Of a stretch of 26,623 nucleotides of DNA, positions 15,089 through 23,833 are shown piece after piece (the first letter of the stretch is position 1; each line of letters starts with the position of its first letter). The translations under genes and the position numbers were made by a program. Origin of the DNA: CAYWXK01 sp964462515 (GTDB lineage: Bacteria > Planctomycetota > Phycisphaerae > Sedimentisphaerales > Anaerobacaceae); assembly GCA_964462515.1 (NCBI GenBank), contig CAYWXK010000048.1, forward strand, positions 1 to 26,623. Direction: 5' to 3'. The notes beneath the pieces were generated by a model that saw only the letters and a program-made list of their open reading frames with translations, was not told where the DNA came from and searched no databases.

Positions 15089-15187
15089 TTTCTGTCTCCT
15101 TATACAAAAAGACCCACAGATTTGCTGCCTGCCACAGTGACAGGCAATACTACCTATGTATTGTTGAATGCTATATTAGCCAACAAA

Positions 15188-15209
15188 AATGAGAATACGA
15201 TGAGAAGAA
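15188..15209 (-). promoter_or_regulatory. OmpR-type direct repeat and promoter of the PepSY gene
   Basis: Plus strand AATGAGAATAC GATGAGAAGAA, two ATGAGAA units 11 bp apart. On the minus strand TTCTCATCGTATTCTCAT is followed after 10 bp by TAATAT (near 15172-15177), so the second unit takes the place of a -35 box. This is the classic geometry for activation by an OmpR-family regulator. Same sequence as 13609-13630. Confidence 0.55.
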
Positions 15210-15238
15210 AGTATTTTTTAACATTTTTTTGTTTGATG

Positions 15239-15325
15239 TAAGAGCTTTCTCTTATTTGACTTAATACCTACTTTCTGATACTCTCTGAAACAAAAGTCTT
15301 TAATTTAAGGTTTTTTCAGAAAGTA
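15239..15325 (+). promoter_or_regulatory. Promoter region of the Hsp70-like module, with inverted repeats
   Basis: TTGACT (15256-15261), 17-bp spacer, TACTCT (15279-15284) gives a fair promoter. A hairpin TAAGAG-CTTT-CTCTTA (15239-15254) sits just upstream. TACTTTCTGA (15269-15278) and its exact complement TCAGAAAGTA (15316-15325) form a 10-bp inverted repeat 37 bp apart that brackets the predicted transcription start. Confidence 0.45.
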
Positions 15326-15339
15326 ACAATAGCTTTCTA

Positions 15340-16431
15340 ATGGAGTACCCCGAGATGATTGACCAAGAAAACCATATCTCAAGGGTCAGAGATGCCTTAA
15401 AACGGCAGCGTGATCTGTCTGTTGAAGAAGGAGTATCGTTCTATCTTGGACATTTGGGTAATAAAGACTGTCTCGGACAGGCGGACATCGCAGCCGCGCG
15501 CGACGCCGCGGAAGCTAGACTCAGGCAATATACCCTATCGGTGGAATGGATTTCCATTATGAACGATGGCAAGCCTGTTTCTAAAGAAGATGTTGAAAAG
15601 CTAAAGCTCAGTTTCGATACGGTGCTTCCGCCTCTAGCTGTACCGGTGCCACAGGATGCCTCCGAGCTGTTACCCATGCGGATGGCTATTGCCGCTGTGG
15701 TTGGCGCGGTCGGTGGGATGATGTTACTGACACCGTTGACTCGCTTGCTGTTAGGCATGCGAGACACGGGTCTTTTTGTTGGGGCACCCCTTGGGGCTTT
15801 TAGCCTCATATTAGCCACGTGGTATGCGGCGAACAGTAAGTGGCTTCGTAGGTTTCTTATTGCGTCCTTGGGCGTTGGGACCATTATCGAAGTGTGGTCA
15901 ATCATGACGAGCCGCGGTCTGCTTTCGCGGATTTGGAGACAACTGGGAGGGCGGCGCACTGGTGTATGGCGAGTGCTTTTATACGTGTGCATTATCTTCG
16001 TTCTGGTTCTTGCGAAACGGCAGCCCAAGTACGATCGAAAAGGATATGAGATGACGGTCCGGTCGGCAATCGGGCAATGGCTGGATGGAGCGATAGTCAC
16101 AGCATCAGTACTTCTTGGGCCAACCGAGATACAGGAAACAACGAGGGACGACCTTACTGTGAAGCTTGTCAGCAAGGTACAGTCTCTCAAGCAGATCCCA
16201 TCGGAGAACCTTTCATGCGCAGTCCAGGAGTTGCTTCTGGAAATCCGAAATATGGGCTTTGCTGTGGAGGGTGCTAAGACGTTCCGTTGGGAGGCAAACA
16301 TGCGCGAGAGGTATGACACGTTTGGTCATGTAGAGCAGGATGATTTGGTCATCATTGAACGAGAACCCGTCTGTTTCAAGGAGACCATCCGTGAAAAAGG
16401 ACTGGTTCGGAAAGTACGTGATAGGGGATAG
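15340..16431 (+). CDS. Four-TM membrane protein, partner of the Hsp70-like ATPase; family unknown
   Basis: 363 residues from ATG 15340. ATG 15355 (residue 6) may be the true start because GGAG lies 9 bases before it. N-terminal ~110 residues are soluble and helical (NHISRVRDALKRQRDLSVEE; DIAAARDAAEARLRQY). Four membrane helices at about 113-133, 143-163, 169-188 and 209-225. The C-terminal ~135 residues are soluble: YEMTVRSAIGQWLDGAIVT, LTVKLVSKVQSLKQI and IEREPVCFKETIREKG. I do not recognise the family. The stop lies 2 bp before the Hsp70-like start, so the products surely work together. A reasonable guess is a membrane platform whose soluble tail is engaged by the ATPase. Other possibilities, such as a stress sensor or part of a defence system, cannot be separated from the sequence. 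Confidence 0.6.
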   Translation: MEYPEMIDQENHISRVRDALKRQRDLSVEEGVSFYLGHLGNKDCLGQADIAAARDAAEARLRQYTLSVEWISIMNDGKPVSKEDVEKLKLSFDTVLPPLAVPVPQDASELLPMRMAIAAVVGAVGGMMLLTPLTRLLLGMRDTGLFVGAPLGAFSLILATWYAANSKWLRRFLIASLGVGTIIEVWSIMTSRGLLSRIWRQLGGRRTGVWRVLLYVCIIFVLVLAKRQPKYDRKGYEMTVRSAIGQWLDGAIVTASVLLGPTEIQETTRDDLTVKLVSKVQSLKQIPSENLSCAVQELLLEIRNMGFAVEGAKTFRWEANMRERYDTFGHVEQDDLVIIEREPVCFKETIREKGLVRKVRDRG

Positions 16432-16433
16432 CC

Positions 16434-18410
16434 ATGACTACTAAGAATGTACTTGCCATTGACTTCGGAACTGCAAACACCTACTACTGCAAATGCCCAG
16501 GCGACCAACTTTCGCCCAAGGGTGTCGACTTTGGTTACGGACGAGATGGTCTTGCAACCGCGATCTTGTACCGTGAGGGCAAGACCCCTCTCGTTGGCGA
16601 TGCTGCGATGCAGGTGTATGGTGAAGCGACCCAGCAGGAGCGCAAAGGGTACACACTTCGTACGCACTTCAAACCAGATATCTCCGCGAGCGAGGAGGCT
16701 CGAAAGAACGCTCGCGACTTTTTGGCCGGTGTTCTCGAAGAGGCTAAGAACCAGCGAATCGACCTTGACCCAGCTAACCGCGAGGTGATTTTCGGCGTTC
16801 CCAGCGAGGCAAGCGAGAACTTCCGCAAGGCCTTGTCACAGGTGGCAAGAGATGCGGGTTATGGTGACATACGCATGGTGGATGAGCCTAAAGGAGCCTT
16901 GCTCTACCATGTCTATCACAAAGACATTTCGCCAAAGGATGCACTCAAAGGAATTATGGTCATCGATTTCGGGGGCGGCACCTGCGACTTTGCGTTCATG
17001 CGGCGCGGCAATGTCCTGCGCTCCTGGGGCGATATGCAGCTTGGAGGACGTCTTTTCGACGACCTGTTCTTCCAGTGGTTTATCGATGAGAATCCGGGGG
17101 CGCTGGATAAACTCAGGAAAGATGACATCGAGTATTTTGTGCATTCACGCATTTGTCGTGAGATGAAGGAGTTTTTCTCGCAAACGATGGCACGTGACAG
17201 GAACGAATACTTTTTTAAAGCGGTTCGTCATTACGGCAAGCTCACAGATATAACGTGGGAGAAGTTCATCCAACGGGCTACATCTTACCGCCCCTCTTTG
17301 ACATTCAAGCATTTTTGGGCGAACGCTAGCAGGCCATCAAACAGGTTCGATGAGCCAGATACCGGAATCGACTTGCTGAACCAGTTTCGGAACTGCCTGC
17401 AGAATGGTATACATGACGGCAAAATTGATAAAAGCGACGTTGGCTTGGTAATCTTGGCTGGAGGCAGCAGCCAATGGCCATTCGTCGTGGACATCGTATG
17501 TGACGAACTGGGGGTCGAAGAATCGAAGATTATGCGCAGCGACAGACCTTATGTGACCATATCGGAGGGACTTGCCATTCTGCCTGCCCGTCAGCGTGAG
17601 TCCAGGGGGACACAAGATAAGCTCAGAGCCGAACTGCCGGATTTCTGCGAACACAAACTGAGAGAGCTGATCGAAAAGCGAGTAAAATGCGTGGCTAAGG
17701 ATGTTGCATCCAGCGTTACACGAGAACTGTTCGATGAGAAAATAAAGCCTCTGTTTGAAGAATTTCGCAGCCGCGGGGGCTCTATCGCCTCCTTGAAGAC
17801 GAAGGTGTCGTCGATTGCTCTGGGATTCGAGCCGAGACTCAGTGATCTTCTAAAAGATAAGCAATCCATCTATGACAAAGCAATTGTCAGCGAGTTGAAG
17901 GATCTGGTGTCAAAATGGTTCGATTCGCACGCTCTTGCGGTCTCGGATGAGATACTTTCTGTTGAACAGGTCGATACATTAAAGAGTGGCGAGCTAGGAG
18001 TGGACGTGCCAGACTACAGCAGTGTTATCAATAGTATCGCCCTATTTACAGGCGGCTTCATAACAAGTATTGTGGCTATAATATGCGGCGGAGGTGGCAT
18101 GGCAATCATCATGTCTGGCCCAATCGGCTGGATCATAGGGCTAATCCTTGGCATTGTGATAAGTTACCTAACACTCCGCTATGGTGCGCAGAAGGCGAAA
18201 CAAATGGTGGAAGATTGGAACATTCCTCGATGGATGCTCAAGCGTGTACTCAATGACAAAAATATCAGTAAAACGCGTGAAAAGTTTGTCAACGAGATCG
18301 CCTCGAAGGTAGAGGGTAATCTTATAAAGGTGCAGCCTGCCCTAACGGAGAAGGTGAAGACCTGGGTCGAGAGAGAAATCGAAGCACTCAATGAGTTCAA
18401 CCAACTCTGA
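16434..18410 (+). CDS. Hsp70/DnaK-like actin-fold ATPase with C-terminal membrane hairpin
   Basis: 658 residues. The nucleotide-binding domain is intact: phosphate-1 loop LAIDFGTANTYYC (D10), FGVPSEASE, MVDEPKGALLYHVY (connect-1-like, E151), phosphate-2 loop VIDFGGGTCDFAFM (D178, D185) and adenosine motif VILAGGSSQWPFV (339-351). The beta-sandwich substrate-binding domain of DnaK is absent. Instead about 395-520 is helical and charged (KLRELIEKRVKCVAKD; FEEFRSRGGS), and about 535-582 is a glycine-rich hydrophobic pair (SIALFTGGFITSIVAII; GPIGWIIGLILGIVISYL) likely to enter a membrane. The last 75 residues are again helical. No DnaJ or GrpE gene is present. It is translated 2 bp after the four-TM gene. 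I infer an ATP-driven conformational or assembly machine at the membrane; its client is unknown. Confidence 0.8.
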   Translation: MTTKNVLAIDFGTANTYYCKCPGDQLSPKGVDFGYGRDGLATAILYREGKTPLVGDAAMQVYGEATQQERKGYTLRTHFKPDISASEEARKNARDFLAGVLEEAKNQRIDLDPANREVIFGVPSEASENFRKALSQVARDAGYGDIRMVDEPKGALLYHVYHKDISPKDALKGIMVIDFGGGTCDFAFMRRGNVLRSWGDMQLGGRLFDDLFFQWFIDENPGALDKLRKDDIEYFVHSRICREMKEFFSQTMARDRNEYFFKAVRHYGKLTDITWEKFIQRATSYRPSLTFKHFWANASRPSNRFDEPDTGIDLLNQFRNCLQNGIHDGKIDKSDVGLVILAGGSSQWPFVVDIVCDELGVEESKIMRSDRPYVTISEGLAILPARQRESRGTQDKLRAELPDFCEHKLRELIEKRVKCVAKDVASSVTRELFDEKIKPLFEEFRSRGGSIASLKTKVSSIALGFEPRLSDLLKDKQSIYDKAIVSELKDLVSKWFDSHALAVSDEILSVEQVDTLKSGELGVDVPDYSSVINSIALFTGGFITSIVAIICGGGGMAIIMSGPIGWIIGLILGIVISYLTLRYGAQKAKQMVEDWNIPRWMLKRVLNDKNISKTREKFVNEIASKVEGNLIKVQPALTEKVKTWVEREIEALNEFNQL

Positions 18411-18648
18411 TTTGGCCACGCAACGTTTCATTAGGTTCATTGTGTGAATAGACACATCCAATAGACCAAACCCTATAATGATGGACAACTAATCGTTAAA
18501 GCACAGTGTCGTAGGCATATATAGAATGTTTTTCTTTTGCTGTTCTCAACCTGCCTTCAGTGTGATAGAAGGATGGTTTTAAAATTTCTTGCATGAAAGG
18601 GTAGGGTTGCTTTAGAATGTATCCCTTAAATTATGAAATGAGGAACTT
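18411..18648 (+). other. Intergenic region with candidate comM promoter
   Basis: Separates the Hsp70-like gene from the AAA+ gene. TTGCAT (18589-18594), an 18-bp spacer and TAGAAT (18613-18618) form a fair promoter 30 bp before the start. I see no terminator or other feature in the first 170 bp. Confidence 0.4.
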
Positions 18649-20178
18649 ATGCTGGCAAGGTTGCATAGCGTTACGCTTGAGGGGATTGAAGGGATAATCT
18701 GCGAGGTCGAGGTGGACGTTACGCGAGGAGGATTCGAGAAGTCCCTTATCGTAGGGCTGCCGGATGCAGCGGTGAAAGAGAGTGTCGAGCGTGTAAAAAG
18801 TGCGATTATAAACTCCGGCTATAAATATCCGAAAACGCGGTCGCTGATAAATCTGGCGCCTGCCGATGTAAAAAAGGCGGGGCCTGCTTTTGATTTGCCT
18901 ATTGCGATTGGGATCCTGATGGCACAGGGAATTATGGCCAGTGCAGGCGTTAAAAATTGTGTCATTGTCGGAGAATTAGCACTGGATGGACGGGTCAGAG
19001 TGGTCGATGGCGTATTGAGTATGGCGATGACGGCAGCGGCAAACGGATTCAAGAGCATTATCGTCCCTTTGGAAAATGCCCAGGAAGCCGCCGTTGTCAG
19101 TAACATTGAGGTATATGGCGTTGGGTCGCTTACGCAGGTTGTTAGTTTCTTAGCCGGCCAGATAGCACTTGAAACTACAATCATCGACATCGAAGAGATT
19201 TTTAAGACGGAGAGTCAATATGATGTTGACTTTGCCGATGTCAAGAACCAGGAGAGTGGCAAGCGGGCTCTGACGGTCGCTGCTGCGGGCGGACATAATA
19301 TCTTGATGATTGGCCCGCCGGGGGCGGGAAAGACGATGCTGTCGCAGAGATTGGCGACGATTTTGCCGCCCTTGAGTCTGCAGGAGTCGCTCCAGACGAC
19401 GCGGATATACTCTTCGGTCGGTTTATTAGGAAAGGGCAGGGCGCTTTTTGCGACACGGCCTGTTCGGATGCCGCACCATACGGCGAGCGGCCCGGCGCTT
19501 ATTGGCGGCGGAACAAACGCGCGGCCTGGAGAGCTGTCATTAGCACATCACGGCATATTGTTTCTTGATGAGTTTGCTGAGTTTCCCCGGCATATCTTAG
19601 AGATGATTCGCCAGCCGCTTGAGGATGGCAATGTCACGGTGGCTCGTGCGAAGCGCACTATTACATATCCGGCGCAATTTATGTTAGTTGCCGCTATGAA
19701 TCCCTGCCCGTGTGGGTATTTTGGAACAGATGCAAGAAGGTGCAGGTGCACGCCGGGCCAGATTGAAAGGTATCTGTCGAGAATATCCGGGCCGCTGGTG
19801 GACAGGATTGATATTCACATTGATGTGCCTGCGATAAGTTTCAGCAAATTGCGGTCGAGGGCAGGGCAGCTTGACTCAGAGACAATGAGGCAGGATGTTC
19901 TGAGGGCCAGAGCTATTCAGACGAAGCGGTTCGGCGATGGGGCGGTAATGACCAATGCAATAATGACGCACAAGCAGGTGGAGAAATTCTGCCAGCTTGA
20001 TTCAGCAAGTGAGATGATTTTGAAGCAGGCGATGACGGAATTTGGCCTGTCTGCCCGTGCACACGACAAGATTTGCAAAGTCGCGCGGACAATAGCCGAT
20101 TTAGCCGGTTCCGAAAACATCCAGCCGGAACATGTTGCAGAGGCGATAAGTTATCGCAAATTAGATAGAAAGTTGTAA
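18649..20178 (+). CDS. comM: YifB/ComM-family Mg-chelatase-like AAA+ ATPase
   Basis: 509 residues, full length for the family. An N-terminal Lon-protease-like domain (about 1-180, with NLAPADVKKAGPAFDLPIAI and VGELALDGRVRVVDGVLSMA), then the AAA+ core: Walker A GPPGAGKT (222-229), Walker B GILFLDEF (302-309), a four-Cys insert CPCGYFGTDARRCRC (353-367) and the VDRIDIHID region with the arginine finger. The C-terminal domain (FGLSARAHDKICKVARTIAD) is typical. ComM is a hexameric helicase that promotes branch migration in natural transformation; it is widely conserved, also in species not known to be competent. The start has GAGGAAC upstream. An independent gene with its own promoter candidate. 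Confidence 0.93.
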   Translation: MLARLHSVTLEGIEGIICEVEVDVTRGGFEKSLIVGLPDAAVKESVERVKSAIINSGYKYPKTRSLINLAPADVKKAGPAFDLPIAIGILMAQGIMASAGVKNCVIVGELALDGRVRVVDGVLSMAMTAAANGFKSIIVPLENAQEAAVVSNIEVYGVGSLTQVVSFLAGQIALETTIIDIEEIFKTESQYDVDFADVKNQESGKRALTVAAAGGHNILMIGPPGAGKTMLSQRLATILPPLSLQESLQTTRIYSSVGLLGKGRALFATRPVRMPHHTASGPALIGGGTNARPGELSLAHHGILFLDEFAEFPRHILEMIRQPLEDGNVTVARAKRTITYPAQFMLVAAMNPCPCGYFGTDARRCRCTPGQIERYLSRISGPLVDRIDIHIDVPAISFSKLRSRAGQLDSETMRQDVLRARAIQTKRFGDGAVMTNAIMTHKQVEKFCQLDSASEMILKQAMTEFGLSARAHDKICKVARTIADLAGSENIQPEHVAEAISYRKLDRKL

Positions 20179-20244
20179 GGGTTGCGAGTCGTTCAGCGTC
20201 TGTTCTTTGTTGTCTGAATAAAATCTTAAGTTACGGCAAGATAT

Positions 20245-22938
20245 ATGATGAAGCAGTGGTGGCATTTAGAGGTTGAAGAGGTAATAAAAGCTCTGGGTAG
20301 TAACTCGGTTTCCGGACTGACCTCAGAAGAAGCATCGGTTCGGCTGCAAAAATATGGGCCGAATCAGTTAAAGGAGGCGAAAAAGTACTCAGCATTGAGC
20401 ATCTTTTGGGGGCAGTTTAATGATTTTATTATATGGGTTTTGATTGGCGCTGCGGTCGTATCAGGTTTTTTGCAGGAGTGGGTTGATGCAATAGCTATAA
20501 TTGCGATTGTCATTTTGAATGCCATTTTAGGATTTATTCAGGAATACCGTGCGGAAAAATCTTTAGCTGCCCTGAAAAAGTTGTCTTCGCCTACCTCCAA
20601 AGTTATCCGGGATGGGAATCATCAGGCTATTGCATCGGCTCAGTTAGTCCCCGGTGACATAATTGAGCTGGAGGCGGGTGACAATGTCCCTGCAGATGGG
20701 CGGGTTGTCTGGCTTACATCCAACTTTGGGGTGCAGGAGGCGAGTCTGACTGGAGAGTCAACGCCGGTGATGAAAACTACGCTTTTGCTGGAAGAAAAGG
20801 ATGTTCTTTTAGGCGACAGGGCAAATATGGTCTATATGGGCACCTCTGTTTCGTCCGGCAAGGCCAGAGCGCTGGTAACCGAAACCGGAATGGAGACCGA
20901 GCTTGGTAAGATTGCGGGGATGATTCAGGAAATCGAGCGGGAATCCACGCCCCTGCAAAAAAAGCTGGAGCAGTTCGGCAAGTGGATAGTGTATTTGTGT
21001 TTTGTTCTTGTGGGGCTTGTATTTTTGTTAGGGTGGTTACGCGGGGGAAAGATAATCGATGTATTTCTGACCGCGGTGAGCCTGGCGGTGGCGGCGATTC
21101 CAGAGGGACTTCCCGCGGTGGTTACTATCGCTCTGGCGCTGGGTGTGCAGAGAATGGTCAAGCGGCACGCTCTTATCAGAAAGCTGCCGTCGGTAGAAAC
21201 GCTGGGCTGCGCTACGGTTATATGCTCCGACAAAACAGGGACATTGACCAGAAACGAGATGACCGTGCAGGCAGTTTACGCGGGCGGGAGATTATTTAAG
21301 CTGACCGGCATAGGATATGCTCCTAAGGGTGAGTTTGTTCTCGATGAGAAGGCAGTAAAAGCCAGAGATTATCCGGACCTGGAAAAGGCCCTGAGTCTGG
21401 GTGTATTGTGCAATGGTGCGCAGTTAATGGAGGATAAGGATAGTTACAAGATTGTAGGTGACCCGACCGAAGGGGCGATTTTGACTGCGGCAGCAAAGGC
21501 AGGGATTTGGAAAGAGAAAAAAGAGCAGGATTTTTCCTTTGTTGATGAGATACCATTTGACTCCGAGCGTAAGAAGATGACTATTTTGCGGCAATATGGT
21601 GACAGTCTTATCGCCTTTGTTAAGGGGGCGCCTGATGTTTTGATGGAGGATTGCAGCAGCATTGAGATAGAGGGCGTCAGCAGGAGCTTAACCGGTGAGG
21701 ATAAGGATAGAATTTTGAAAGCAAACGACAGTTTAACAAAGCAGGCGATGCGTGTTTTAGCGGTGGCATATCGGGTTCTGGATAGTGATAGTCGTAAATT
21801 CCAGGCCCAGCTAATCGAAAGAGAGCTAATTTTTGTCGGATTGATTGCGATGATTGACCCCCCCAGAGAGGAGGTCAAGCGGGCGATAGAAGAATGCACG
21901 CGGGCGGGAATTAAGACAATGATGATTACCGGCGACCACAAAAATACCGCAGTGGCAATTGCTAAGCAATTAGGATTTTTCGAGTCGGATTCACTGGCAT
22001 TGTCCGGGGATGAGCTCGATAGGTTGAGCGAGGAAGAGTTTGAAAAAGAAGTCGAGAAAATCCCTGTTTATGCTCGTGTTTCGCCGGCACATAAATTAAG
22101 AATTGTCAAGGCCCGGAAAGCACGGAAAGAAGTAGTGGCGATGACCGGCGACGGCGTCAACGACGCCCCGGCGCTAAAAGAGGCAGATATTGGCATAGCG
22201 ATGGGCATAACCGGCACCGATGTTACAAAAGAGGTGTCGGATATGGTAATTACCGATGATAATTTTGCTTCGATTGTGGCAGCGGTTGAAGAGGGTAGAG
22301 GCGTCTATGACAACATACAAAAGTTTGTCCACTATCTTCTTTCCTGCAACGCCGGCGAAATACTGGTTATGTTTGTCAGCTCTCTCGCAGGATTGCCTGC
22401 CCCTCTGATTCCTATTCAGATTCTATGGGTGAACCTGGTAACCGATGGACTGCCGGCACTGGCGTTGGGGGTAGAGCCGGTTGACAAGGACGTTATGAAT
22501 AGGCCGCCTCGCCCGCCCAATGAACCAGTAGTTACTCGGCAAAGGGCGTTTTTAATGCTGGCACAAGGGGCTTTTATAGCGGTGTGTAGTTTAGCTGCTT
22601 TTATGTTTGTGTGTTTTGTGGAAAAGGAAGGAATTGGCCGTGCAAGGACAGCGGCGTTTATCGTTCTTTCGTGCAGCCAGCTCTTTCATTCTTTTAATTG
22701 CCGCAATTTCACCGAGTCACTGTTTAAGATAGGTGTATTCAGCAATATGAAACTTATCGTTGCAACAGGGATATCGTTTCTATTGCAAATGGTGGTTGTG
22801 TATGTGCCTTTTTTGCAGAAGGTGTTTAAGACGGAGGCATTGGGGGCTTTTGATTGGCTCTTGGTAATAATCATTTCTTCATTTCCTTTGTGGGCGATGG
22901 AAGTCTATAAGAAGGTGCGCAAAAGCATAAGTGCATAA
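20245..22938 (+). CDS. P2A-type cation-transporting ATPase, probably Ca2+
   Basis: 897 residues, normal for bacterial SERCA/PMR1-type pumps. Visible motifs: actuator TGES (LTGESTPV), phosphorylation DKTGT with Asp329, nucleotide-binding KGAPDVLMED, hinge TGDGVNDAPALKEADIGIAM. Ion-site residues match Ca2+ pumps: PEGLP in M4 (286-290), NAGE in M5 (N702, E705) and NLVTDG in M6 (N730, T733, D734). Both calcium-site regions thus look filled, although Mn2+ or other divalent transport is possible. It would expel or store cations using ATP in the cytoplasmic membrane. ATG 20245 or 20248 could be the start; no strong RBS is seen. It is 66 bp after comM, and their functional link is not obvious. Confidence 0.9.
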   Translation: MMKQWWHLEVEEVIKALGSNSVSGLTSEEASVRLQKYGPNQLKEAKKYSALSIFWGQFNDFIIWVLIGAAVVSGFLQEWVDAIAIIAIVILNAILGFIQEYRAEKSLAALKKLSSPTSKVIRDGNHQAIASAQLVPGDIIELEAGDNVPADGRVVWLTSNFGVQEASLTGESTPVMKTTLLLEEKDVLLGDRANMVYMGTSVSSGKARALVTETGMETELGKIAGMIQEIERESTPLQKKLEQFGKWIVYLCFVLVGLVFLLGWLRGGKIIDVFLTAVSLAVAAIPEGLPAVVTIALALGVQRMVKRHALIRKLPSVETLGCATVICSDKTGTLTRNEMTVQAVYAGGRLFKLTGIGYAPKGEFVLDEKAVKARDYPDLEKALSLGVLCNGAQLMEDKDSYKIVGDPTEGAILTAAAKAGIWKEKKEQDFSFVDEIPFDSERKKMTILRQYGDSLIAFVKGAPDVLMEDCSSIEIEGVSRSLTGEDKDRILKANDSLTKQAMRVLAVAYRVLDSDSRKFQAQLIERELIFVGLIAMIDPPREEVKRAIEECTRAGIKTMMITGDHKNTAVAIAKQLGFFESDSLALSGDELDRLSEEEFEKEVEKIPVYARVSPAHKLRIVKARKARKEVVAMTGDGVNDAPALKEADIGIAMGITGTDVTKEVSDMVITDDNFASIVAAVEEGRGVYDNIQKFVHYLLSCNAGEILVMFVSSLAGLPAPLIPIQILWVNLVTDGLPALALGVEPVDKDVMNRPPRPPNEPVVTRQRAFLMLAQGAFIAVCSLAAFMFVCFVEKEGIGRARTAAFIVLSCSQLFHSFNCRNFTESLFKIGVFSNMKLIVATGISFLLQMVVVYVPFLQKVFKTEALGAFDWLLVIIISSFPLWAMEVYKKVRKSISA

Positions 22939-23239
22939 TGCTGATTGATTTCGCAGGATTTTTCGCAAAATCCTCGTGATGACCAACTTTTGCAAGGATA
23001 CGTTTGAAATTGGCTTTGTTTGGGTTTGTTTTCATTGGTTCATTGTTCACAGTTATTTGTTCATAATCCTTTGTTAATAAGAAGGTTGTGTTCATTTTGT
23101 TGCTGCGCAAATTGGCTTTGTTTGGGTTTGTTTTTCTCGCGGCTGCAAAGTCGTTTATTTTCATAATCCTTTCTTTTAACAGAGCTTACATTCGTTTGAA
23201 TATCCAGCAAATTGGGTTTGTTTTGCATAATTTTGTTGT
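22939..23239 (-). repeat. Degenerate ~100-bp tandem repeats, 'NKPN/NPNKANF' type
   Basis: The sequence AAATTGGCTTTGTTTGGGTT followed by TGTTTT occurs at 23007-23033 and 23109-23134, and a shortened form (AAATTGGGTTTGTTTTGCAT) at 23209-23228, giving a period of 100-102 bp. A second conserved segment, TCATAATCCTTT, recurs about 55 bp after each core. On the minus strand the core reads K.NP.KANF or NKP.QSQF depending on frame, and the period is not a multiple of three, so the short open frames here (e.g. 22871-23164, 23061-23243) are unlikely to be genes. A hairpin AGGATTTT-TCGC-AAAATCCT lies at 22955-22974. I recall similar repeats around STGP-family genes in Phycisphaerae, which matches this position directly after that gene. 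Confidence 0.7.
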
Positions 23240-23833
23240 TCATAGTTCGTAGTTCGTTGTTAAATGGTTAATTGGCATTTCAGAGCCGGCATTTAGTTTT
23301 TTGACGAGATTGAGCCGTTGAAGCTCAAGGAGCGTTTTGTAAAGACTATGCTCCATTCGGCGTTCATACATCAAGAGACGCTCGAGGACCCTTGCATAAG
23401 AAAAGTCCTTTATGACCAATCGGCCAAGAGACAGACCAGCATCCGAGCCGGAGGTATCCTCCTGCGGCTGGTTCAGGCCTTTGAAAAACAACGATTTTGT
23501 GAGTTTGGCCAGGGGGTTGGAGTTATTGTTTGCGTTCATTGCATCGATGGCCTGGTTCTGGATGCGAATGGCGCGTTTGAGCCGCCAGGACAACCCGACA
23601 ATTCTCTCGGCGAGCATAGATTCCATAGGGCTGGCCGGGGCAAGCTCGGCGAGGAGCTGGTTGCGGTAAAGTTCAAAATCGGCAGGGTTTTCTGAGCTGA
23701 TTACGTCCTGATGGGCTGAAAAGCCGTGTTGGACGGCGTTTTGTGAGACGGCGGACTTTCCTTCGATAGTGCGTGGGCCGGTCGATTTTTGTGCGTTATG
23801 ACGATTAGCGATGATTTGGGCTTCTGTGGTCAT
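23240..23833 (-). CDS. Planctomycete 'NRHNAQKSTGPRT' family protein, function unknown
   Basis: 197 residues. The N-terminus IIANRHNAQKSTGPRTIEGK followed by SAVSQNAVQHGFSA is the hallmark of a family present in many copies in planctomycete genomes; I know of no assigned function. The rest is mainly helical (SPMESMLAERIVGLSWRLKR, RVLERLLMYERRMEHSLYKT, LLELQRL). Its basic N-terminus suits nucleic-acid contact, but that is speculation. It starts at ATG 23833 with GGAGAC upstream and is followed directly by the ~100-bp repeats, an association that suggests the repeats and gene travel or decay together. There are no membrane helices. Confidence 0.7.
   Translation of the reverse strand: MTTEAQIIANRHNAQKSTGPRTIEGKSAVSQNAVQHGFSAHQDVISSENPADFELYRNQLLAELAPASPMESMLAERIVGLSWRLKRAIRIQNQAIDAMNANNNSNPLAKLTKSLFFKGLNQPQEDTSGSDAGLSLGRLVIKDFSYARVLERLLMYERRMEHSLYKTLLELQRLNLVKKLNAGSEMPINHLTTNYEL

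Noticed and set aside
15126..15146. TGCCTG...CAGGCA inverted repeat in the PepSY leader
   Set aside because: Six-bp arms with a nine-base loop are too common to interpret alone.
22955..22974. Hairpin after the P-type ATPase as an intrinsic terminator
   Set aside because: AGGATTTT/AAAATCCT pairs well but is A/T-rich and not followed by a T-run on either strand.
22871..23243. Two open frames of 60 and 97 codons on the minus strand
   Set aside because: They read through the ~100-bp tandem repeats in different frames and one overlaps the P-type ATPase end; no RBS and no protein-like conservation beyond the repeat.
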